A stretch of DNA of 5,382 nt, from contig CANKTR010000065.1 of NCBI GenBank assembly GCA_947486475.1, positions 1 through 5,382 of the forward strand, given 5' to 3'. Both the position numbers and the translations under genes were made by a program. Of this stretch, positions 1 to 4,809 are shown one piece after another. Positions within the stretch are counted from its first letter, which is position 1, and each line of letters begins with the position of its first letter. The DNA is from Microbacteriaceae bacterium. Lineage in GTDB: Bacteria > Actinomycetota > Actinomycetes > Actinomycetales > Microbacteriaceae. A model generated the notes under the pieces. That model ran no database searches. It worked only from the letters and a program-made list of their open reading frames with translations, and was not told the origin of the DNA.

Positions 1-1311
1 CACCTGTTCCGTCGCAAGCTCGTCAAACTGGTTTTTGCAACCGAGACACTCGCTCTCGGTATCAACATGCCGGCTCGCAGCGTCGTTCTCGAAAAGATGG
101 ACAAGTACAACGGCGAATCGCGTGTCGCCATCACGCCGGGGGAGTACACCCAATTGACCGGCCGCGCCGGCCGTCGCGGCATCGACGTCGAGGGACACTC
201 AGTCATTGTCTGGCGGGATGGCATGAACCCGCACGCGCTGGGCATGCTCGCGTCTCGCCGCTCGTATCCGCTGTATTCGAGTTTTGTCCCGACCTACAAC
301 ATGGCGGTCAACCTCATCGAGCGCTACGGGCGTAATGCTGCGCGCGAAATCCTCGAACAGTCGTTTGCCCAGTTCCAGGCTGACCGGGCCGTGGTGGACC
401 TGTCGGTGACGGTCCGACAGAGCCAAAAGTCTCTCACCGAGTATTCCGAGGCGATGGATTGCCATCTCGGGGACTTCCGCGAGTATTCCAAGATTCGTCG
501 CGAACTGACCGATCTCGAGGGCAAAAACGAACGTGGTGGGCACACTCCCCACGCTGTCGCCAAGAAGCGCGCCGACCACATCGAAAAGTTGCGCGGGCGG
601 ATGCGCAAACACTCCTGCCACCCGTGCCCCGACCGCGAAAAGCACGCGCGCTGGGGCGAGCGGTTTTGGAAACTGCAGAGCCAGACGGATCGCATCGCGA
701 ATCAGATCAAGAACAAGACCGGCGCCATCGCGAGCGTTTTCGACCGTGTGTGCAGGGTTCTTCACGCTCACGGCTATCTAGTTCAGGACGGCGATGATTA
801 CACGCTGACGGACGCCGGAGCGGCGCTCAAGCGCATCTATGGTGAGCGCGACCTTCTTATCGCGGAATGTCTGCGCGCGGGGTTGTGGGAGGGGCTCGAT
901 GGCCCGCTGCTCGCCGCCGCCCTGTCGACGGTCATGTACGAATCACGTCGCGATGACGACAACAACATCACCATGCGGATCCCGAAAGGATCGTTCAGCG
1001 ACGTCACGACGGCGATGGAACGCATTTGGGATTCGCTGAGCAACGCCGAGACCGCCGAAGACCTCGAGATCACGCCACCCCTCGCGCTCGGACTCGCGCT
1101 CGGAATTCAGCGTTGGGCCAAGGGTCAGCGGCTTGATGATGTCCTTCGCGAGTGCGGGCTCGCCGGTGGTGACTTTGTTCGCTGGGCCAAACAGGTCATC
1201 GACTCGCTGGACCAAATTTCGCACGTCGCCGAACCCGCACTCGCTGCGATCGCGCGCGACACCATTCCACTCATCCGTCGGGGCATCGTCGCCGATTCGG
1301 CAACGCTGTAG
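1..1311 (+). CDS. helY: DEAD/DEAH-box RNA helicase, HelY/Ski2-like, C-terminal part (5' end outside window)
   Basis: The reading frame is open from base 1 to the TAG at 1309-1311, giving 436 residues of a larger protein; actinobacterial HelY proteins are about 900 aa. Numbering from base 1, helicase motif V is at residues 12-26 (FATETLALGINMPAR) and motif VI at about 51-59 (QLTGRAGRR), the arginine-finger region of a superfamily 2 helicase. A charged middle region follows, with a cysteine-containing CHLGDF at 154-159 and a CHPCPDRE motif at 206-213. A DSHCT-type C-terminal domain runs from about residue 285 to the end and includes VMYESRRDD at 311-319. The N-terminal motifs I-IV lie upstream. 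In the family, Ski2/Mtr4-like enzymes unwind RNA using ATP; the bacterial role is less clear and RNA turnover is an inference. The ATG at 67 is internal (motif V precedes it) and is not the start. The gene lies 16 bp before lnt on the same strand, so co-transcription is likely. The family is certain; the symbol is less so. Confidence 0.93.
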   Translation, partial: HLFRRKLVKLVFATETLALGINMPARSVVLEKMDKYNGESRVAITPGEYTQLTGRAGRRGIDVEGHSVIVWRDGMNPHALGMLASRRSYPLYSSFVPTYNMAVNLIERYGRNAAREILEQSFAQFQADRAVVDLSVTVRQSQKSLTEYSEAMDCHLGDFREYSKIRRELTDLEGKNERGGHTPHAVAKKRADHIEKLRGRMRKHSCHPCPDREKHARWGERFWKLQSQTDRIANQIKNKTGAIASVFDRVCRVLHAHGYLVQDGDDYTLTDAGAALKRIYGERDLLIAECLRAGLWEGLDGPLLAAALSTVMYESRRDDDNNITMRIPKGSFSDVTTAMERIWDSLSNAETAEDLEITPPLALGLALGIQRWAKGQRLDDVLRECGLAGGDFVRWAKQVIDSLDQISHVAEPALAAIARDTIPLIRRGIVADSATL

Positions 1312-1327
1312 CGAATAGGCTGATTCA

Positions 1328-2830
1328 GTGAAAGCCTTCGTCCTCCGACTCGTTCAAGCGGGATTCGGCTCCTTCATCGCGAGCCTCGCATTCCCTCAGC
1401 CAGGAATCTGGCCGCTCCTGTTCGTCGGCGTCCCACTCATGGTGTTCGCTTTCCGTCGCGTGACGATCGGGCAATCGATCATTCTCGGCGCTGTCACGGG
1501 GTTTGTGTATTACGGAGCCGTCGCGAAATGGGTCTCCGGCTATCTCGGGCTCGCGCCGTGGCTCGGACTCGTCGGGCTGCAAACCGTCTTGTTCGCGGTC
1601 GGCGGCATCGCAATTGGTGCGGCCTGGCGCGGGGTCGACACCCTGAACCTTCACACCGTCTCAGGGCGATTGCTCGGTGGGTTCTTCGTCGCGGCGGCGT
1701 GGGTCGCCCGCGAAGCCATTGCCGCACAGTTTCCATGGGGAGGATTCGGGTGGGCGAGAGTCAGCCACGGACTTGCCGATTCGCCGTTCCGCTACCTCGC
1801 GACGCTTTTCGGTTTGACAGGCGCGAGCGCCGTTGTCGTCATTGTCGTTGTTGCCTACGTACTGACCTGGCAAAACGTGACCATTCTCAAGGGAAAAGCA
1901 CTTCACCTGTCGGCAATCACAGTCGGCTTGCTCGCGATGTTGCCCTTCCCGTACCTTCTTCTTGCGGCAGCGCCCTCCGGTTCGGTGCGGGTCGCCGCCG
2001 TTCAAGGAAACAGTGATTCCGCTTTGTTCTCGAGTGCTCGCCAAGGTGACGCCATCGCGAAACACGTCGCTGCCATGAACGTGGCAGAGATTGGCCAGGT
2101 CGAGGTAGTTATTTGGCCAGAGAACGCGATGGATATCGATCCGCTTCGGTCGCCTGATGCCGCCGCACTCGCCGACAGCATTTCTAAGGCGACCATGGCC
2201 CCGTTTATCTTTGGAACGATCACCGAACAGGGCAACGAGACATTCAATTCGGTTCTCAAATGGTATCCCGGTCACGGCGCTGTCGACCAGTACGACAAGG
2301 TCCATCCGGTTCCCTTCGCGGAATACCTGCCCAACCGCGACTTCTTCTACCCGCTCGCTCCGTCTCTGTTCGACATGGTCTCGCGCGACTACTCATTTGG
2401 CACACGCGACCCGGTCATGACCGCGGGGGAAGCGATCGCGGGAATCGCCATTTGCTACGACATCGTTGACGACGCCCTGTTTCGCACCATGCTGACCAAT
2501 AACGCCAATGTCATCTTTGCCCCGACGAACAATTCGGATTTCGGGAGAACGGACGAGAGCATCCAGCAACTCGGGATTGCCCGCATGCGCGCCGTCGAGA
2601 CGGGCCGATCGGTTGTCAACGTATCGACGGTCGGCGTCAGTGCCGTGATTGCGCCGGATGGCCGCGACCTGGACCGCCTCGAACCGTTCACCGCCGGCGT
2701 GATGGTTGCGGACGTCCCGTTGTCGACCGTTGTGACGCCGGCCAGCATCATCGGACTTCCGCTCGAGTGGGCACTCATCATCATGGGACTCGCGCCGATT
2801 ATCGGATTACGCCGGAAGCGTGACGAGTGA
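1328..2830 (+). CDS. lnt: Apolipoprotein N-acyltransferase
   Basis: This 500-aa enzyme transfers an acyl chain from a phospholipid to the N-terminal cysteine of lipoproteins in the cytoplasmic membrane, the last step of lipoprotein maturation. About six hydrophobic segments fall at residues 11-42, 50-73, 78-100, 115-135, 157-182 and 193-216, including the family-typical FPWGGFGWAR. A carbon-nitrogen hydrolase (nitrilase) domain covers about 220-465, and a final membrane segment about 474-492 ends in RRKRDE. The catalytic triad is visible: Glu265 in IWPEN, Lys324 in QYDKVHPVPF and Cys376 in IAICYD; the conserved Glu332 of FAEYLP is also present. The length is typical. The start is GTG at 1328: an in-frame TAG at 1316-1318 excludes anything further upstream, and the first later ATG would remove the first membrane segment. 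Shine-Dalgarno pairing is weak (AGGCTGA), fitting translation coupled to the helicase gene 16 bp upstream. The stop overlaps the start of the downstream mannosyltransferase gene. Confidence 0.95.
   Translation: MKAFVLRLVQAGFGSFIASLAFPQPGIWPLLFVGVPLMVFAFRRVTIGQSIILGAVTGFVYYGAVAKWVSGYLGLAPWLGLVGLQTVLFAVGGIAIGAAWRGVDTLNLHTVSGRLLGGFFVAAAWVAREAIAAQFPWGGFGWARVSHGLADSPFRYLATLFGLTGASAVVVIVVVAYVLTWQNVTILKGKALHLSAITVGLLAMLPFPYLLLAAAPSGSVRVAAVQGNSDSALFSSARQGDAIAKHVAAMNVAEIGQVEVVIWPENAMDIDPLRSPDAAALADSISKATMAPFIFGTITEQGNETFNSVLKWYPGHGAVDQYDKVHPVPFAEYLPNRDFFYPLAPSLFDMVSRDYSFGTRDPVMTAGEAIAGIAICYDIVDDALFRTMLTNNANVIFAPTNNSDFGRTDESIQQLGIARMRAVETGRSVVNVSTVGVSAVIAPDGRDLDRLEPFTAGVMVADVPLSTVVTPASIIGLPLEWALIIMGLAPIIGLRRKRDE
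2827..2830 (+). other. GTGA stop/start overlap coupling lnt and ppm1
   Basis: The TGA stop of lnt (2828-2830) lies inside a GTGA that also contains the GTG start of ppm1 (2827-2829). Such overlaps commonly let the terminating ribosome reinitiate, so the two membrane enzymes are probably made in linked amounts. The coupling itself is inferred; the overlap is seen directly. Confidence 0.85.
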
Positions 2831-3549
2831 GTGACACGCTCGTTATCGTTCCGACCTACAACGAGAGCGAATCACTCACCGCCGTTCTGGATCGAATCCG
2901 CGCAGCGTCGCCGAACGTCGATGTTCTCGTTGTCGACGACAATTCGCCCGACGGAACGGGGACCATGGCCGATAACTACGCCACGAAGAACCCCCGCATC
3001 CACGTTCTTCATCGCGACCGCAAGACCGGGCTCGGGCCGGCGTACATCGCCGGGTTTCGGTGGGCGTTCGCGCGCGATTACGTGTGGGTCGTCGAAATTG
3101 ATGCCGACGGTTCGCACGACCCCGCTGTTATCCCGACGCTAGTGGGAATCGCGCGTGGCGTCACCGCCGATCTCGTCATCGGATCGCGGTGGGTTCGCGG
3201 CGGGCGGGTCGACGGCTGGAGCATCGCACGCCAAATGATTTCTCGGGCTGGTAACTCCTACGCCCGATGGGCGCTTCGGTCGGACATCAGGGACATGACC
3301 GCGGGTTTTCGCGTCATCCGCGTCGAGAAACTGCGCCAACTACACCTCGAAACGATCGCGTCGAGCGGATATTGCTTTCAGATCGAAATTGCCGACCGAA
3401 TCGAAGCCGAGGGGGGAACAATCATCGAACACCCCATCACGTTCGTCGAACGCGTCTCGGGTAAGTCAAAGATGCACCTCGGAATCGTCGTCGAGGCATT
3501 CGCCCGAATCACGGGCTGGGGCGTTGGACGCTGGGTTCTCGGCCGTTAG
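2827..3549 (+). CDS. ppm1: Polyprenol monophosphomannose synthase (GT2, DPM1-like)
   Basis: This 240-aa family 2 glycosyltransferase is expected to transfer mannose from GDP-mannose to polyprenyl phosphate on the cytoplasmic face of the membrane, making the donor for lipomannan-type glycolipids and protein O-mannosylation. Visible motifs are the N-terminal VIVPTYNE at residues 7-14, the nucleotide-binding VVDDNSPDGTG with Asp37 and Asp38, the metal-binding DADG with Asp92 and Asp94, and GSRWVRGG from residue 119. The ending near VSGKSKM is typical of bacterial DPM1-type enzymes without C-terminal membrane helices. The GTG start at 2827 overlaps the lnt stop (GTGA, 2827-2830), and GGAAG at 2814-2818 sits 8 bases upstream as a possible ribosome-binding site. 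In M. tuberculosis the equivalent protein is fused to Lnt (Rv2051c); here it is separate. The stop overlaps the end of rbpA on the other strand. Other GT2 lipid-phosphate transferases are possible, but context supports Ppm1. Confidence 0.93.
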   Translation: MSDTLVIVPTYNESESLTAVLDRIRAASPNVDVLVVDDNSPDGTGTMADNYATKNPRIHVLHRDRKTGLGPAYIAGFRWAFARDYVWVVEIDADGSHDPAVIPTLVGIARGVTADLVIGSRWVRGGRVDGWSIARQMISRAGNSYARWALRSDIRDMTAGFRVIRVEKLRQLHLETIASSGYCFQIEIADRIEAEGGTIIEHPITFVERVSGKSKMHLGIVVEAFARITGWGVGRWVLGR

Positions 3550-3554
3550 GCCGA
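3539..3554. terminator. Small perfect hairpin at the ppm1/rbpA convergent junction, possible weak bidirectional terminator
   Basis: TCGGCC (3539-3544) and GGCCGA (3549-3554) form a perfect 6-bp stem with the 4-base loop GTTA. The loop holds the TAA of rbpA (complement of 3546-3548) and most of the ppm1 TAG (3547-3549). Rightward transcripts continue with TTTACG, a short T-run only; leftward transcripts have no T-run after the stem. It is therefore weak as an intrinsic terminator in either direction, but it is the only candidate between two genes that leave no spacer. Confidence 0.4.
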
Positions 3555-3935
3555 TTTACGCAACGCACTGAGATCAAGCTGGCCGCTCGCCCGCATCGCG
3601 ATGATGCGTTCCTGCAGAATAACTTCCAGTTCTTCGATTGTGCGCCGCTTCATCAACTGCTCCCAGTGGGTAACGGTCGGGGCGGCGGGCGCTGGTGCGT
3701 TGGGGTCATTGCCCTGGATGGGCTTTCCCTTGGCGTCGAGACGTCTGCCAATGTTGCTCGACCGGGGCGAACGCCAGTCGTAGGGGAGTTCTACTCCGGT
3801 CATGAAGGTGACGACAAATTCCTCGCCGTCTGCTGTGCGGAAGGTCACGTCGTGTCGATCCACGAACTGGACGCCTTCCTCGGTTTCCGAGCTGATTGAT
3901 CCGAGTCGCGTGCCGCGCATTTGCTTATTGCTCAT
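3546..3935 (-). CDS. rbpA: RNA polymerase-binding protein RbpA
   Basis: RbpA is an actinobacterial transcription factor that binds RNA polymerase and group 1/2 sigma factors and stabilises open promoter complexes. This 129-aa protein has the expected parts. The N-terminal tail (about 1-25) includes MRGTRLGSISSETE, and the core domain (about 26-70) contains FRTADGEEFVVTF. A linker follows, and the sigma-interaction helix region at 89-115 begins THWEQLMKRRTIEELE. Arg97 and Arg98 align with the sigma-contacting Arg88/Arg89 of the M. tuberculosis protein. There are no cysteines, so no zinc site. Two oddities stand out: residues 72-88 before THW carry no Lys or Arg although this is normally the DNA-contacting basic linker, and there is a C-terminal extension of about 14 residues (ASGQLDLSALRKSA). 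The start is ATG with a strong AAGGAG (complement of 3942-3947) 6 bases upstream. The gene converges on ppm1, as rbpA and ppm1 also do in M. tuberculosis. Confidence 0.93.
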   Translation of the reverse strand: MSNKQMRGTRLGSISSETEEGVQFVDRHDVTFRTADGEEFVVTFMTGVELPYDWRSPRSSNIGRRLDAKGKPIQGNDPNAPAPAAPTVTHWEQLMKRRTIEELEVILQERIIAMRASGQLDLSALRKSA

Positions 3936-3941
3936 TATTTT

Positions 3942-3947
3942 CTCCTT
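3942..3947 (-). promoter_or_regulatory. Shine-Dalgarno site of rbpA
   Basis: Read on the minus strand this is AAGGAG, 6 bases before the rbpA ATG. It fixes the start codon and is by far the strongest ribosome-binding site in the window, fitting an abundant polymerase cofactor. The other genes have weak sites, overlapping starts or no leader. Confidence 0.85.
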
Positions 3948-3964
3948 CGGCTTGTGGCCTACCT

Positions 3965-3995
3965 CTTATAAAGCCAGAACTCGCCGAGATATTCC
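3965..3995 (-). promoter_or_regulatory. Candidate rbpA promoter
   Basis: On the minus strand TATAAG (complement of 3965-3970) matches the -10 consensus at 5 of 6 positions. It would start RNA near 3957-3958, leaving a leader of about 22 bases that contains the AAGGAG site. No TTGACA-like -35 lies at 17 bp. GGAATA (complement of 3990-3995) lies 19 bp upstream and resembles the -35 of stress ECF sigma factors, but no matching GTT -10 sits at the proper distance, so that reading is weak. The 81-bp gap between the gdpD stop and rbpA holds no convincing terminator hairpin, so read-through from gdpD is also possible. Confidence 0.45.
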
Positions 3996-4016
3996 TGAGC
4001 GAAAGTAAAGAATTGG

Positions 4017-4766
4017 CTATGAATTCACCACGCGAAGGGCGATATCTGCCCGATCCGTGACAATTCCGTCCACACCGAGCCCCAACAACCGGCGCATCGT
4101 CACTTCGTCGTTGACCGTCCAGACGTGCACCTCGAGCCCCGCGCGGTGATAACGCTCGACCAGTCGCTCGGTCACGAATGTGATTCCGTTCGCTCGCTCG
4201 GGAATCTGCAGCGCGTGAACGAGGGGGAGGGGAGGGGCGACGCCAAGGCGAGCTGCCGCGGCAATGACGAGAAACTCCGTCGCCGACGGGCTGCTCGCAA
4301 CGCCGGGCAGGCGGGCGATGGTCGCGCGACGGCGCTGAGCGCTAAACGACGTAATCAGCACGCGGTCGAGCGCATCGGCCTCGGTCACGGCTCGCACAAC
4401 ACCGTCGATCGCTGTGCCGTCTTTGACGTCGATGTTGAACCGTGCGGACGGAAACTGCTCGAGAGCCTGAGCGAGCGTGAGAAACCCCTCGCCGCCCAGG
4501 TCAATGTCGGCGAGTTCCGCGGCCGTGTGGTCCGACACGAGCCCCGAGCGGGTGGACACACGATCAAGAGTCGTGTCGTGCGAAATCATCGCAAAACCGT
4601 CCCTCGACCCTACGACGTCCGTTTCGATGAATGTCGCGCCCGCGGCAATCGCGGCCCGGAACGACCCCGCAGTGTTCTCCGGCACGTCGAGGTGGAGGCC
4701 GCGATGAGCGAACACGCGGGGAGTGGACCCCTCGAAATAGGGGTGCCCGGCGGCGCGGAACGTCAT
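4017..4766 (-). CDS. Glycerophosphodiester phosphodiesterase family protein
   Basis: This 249-aa protein belongs to the GDPD family (TIM-barrel), which hydrolyses glycerophosphodiesters from phospholipid breakdown to glycerol 3-phosphate and an alcohol. The catalytic signature is complete: AHRGLHLDVPENT with His21, Arg22 and Glu30; IETDVVGSRDG with metal ligands Glu48 and Asp50; and SHDTTLDR with the second catalytic His63. NIDVKD carries Asp113 and Lys115, and the barrel ends with VHVWTVND and GVDGIVTDRAD. There is no signal peptide or membrane segment, and the size fits the short cytoplasmic UgpQ-like type. No Shine-Dalgarno sequence precedes the ATG at 4766; an extended -10 (TGATACCGT) ends 6 bases before it, so the mRNA is probably leaderless. 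The gene is divergent from the SDR gene with a symmetric 43-bp gap, and it points towards rbpA 81 bp downstream. Substrate cannot be told from sequence. Confidence 0.92.
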   Translation of the reverse strand: MTFRAAGHPYFEGSTPRVFAHRGLHLDVPENTAGSFRAAIAAGATFIETDVVGSRDGFAMISHDTTLDRVSTRSGLVSDHTAAELADIDLGGEGFLTLAQALEQFPSARFNIDVKDGTAIDGVVRAVTEADALDRVLITSFSAQRRRATIARLPGVASSPSATEFLVIAAAARLGVAPPLPLVHALQIPERANGITFVTERLVERYHRAGLEVHVWTVNDEVTMRRLLGLGVDGIVTDRADIALRVVNS

Positions 4767-4809
4767 GCGGGCACGGTATCACGCCCAGATTGCGTGATAG
4801 TTTTGCCCC
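4767..4809. promoter_or_regulatory. Symmetric divergent leaderless promoter pair
   Basis: This is the whole gap between two divergent ATG codons. On the plus strand TG-A-TAGTTT (4795-4803) is an extended -10 ending 6 bases before ATG 4810. On the minus strand TG-A-TACCGT (complement of 4772-4780) ends 6 bases before ATG 4766. In both cases RNA would start at the A of the start codon. Neither gene has a Shine-Dalgarno sequence, and no recognisable -35 is present at the usual spacing, which the extended TG may compensate. The footprints overlap, so polymerase should not occupy both promoters at once. Leaderless starts are common in actinobacteria; their use here is inferred. Confidence 0.65.
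4777..4799. repeat. Perfect 8-bp inverted repeat with 7-bp spacer
   Basis: TATCACGC (4777-4784), spacer CCAGATT, then GCGTGATA (4792-4799). The arms are exact complements and the centres are 15 bp apart. The next base pair outward does not match. The dyad sits in the exact centre of the divergent intergenic region and each arm contributes the upstream part of an extended -10. It may be an operator for a dimeric repressor or may simply be two identical promoters back to back. The spacing is long for an RNA hairpin role, and with leaderless RNAs it would not be in either 5' end. Confidence 0.85.

Noticed and set aside
67..69. ATG at 67 as the start of the helicase gene
   Set aside because: The frame is open upstream to base 1 and encodes the first half of helicase motif V, so the ATG is internal and the true start lies outside the window.
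199..771. Open frame of 190 codons on the minus strand inside the helicase gene
   Set aside because: It mirrors the helicase codons, shows no domain, and high-GC DNA commonly gives such antisense frames.
1312..1327. Independent promoter for lnt in the 16-bp gap after the helicase gene
   Set aside because: The gap is too short and shows no -10/-35 pair; co-transcription with the helicase gene is simpler.
1661..2305. Open frame of 214 codons on the minus strand inside lnt
   Set aside because: It is fully antisense to the conserved Lnt membrane and nitrilase regions, with no promoter or recognisable domain.
3981..3989. CTCGCCGAG short palindrome between gdpD and rbpA as a terminator
   Set aside because: Only three pairs can form with a usable loop and no T-run follows, so it cannot be supported as a terminator.
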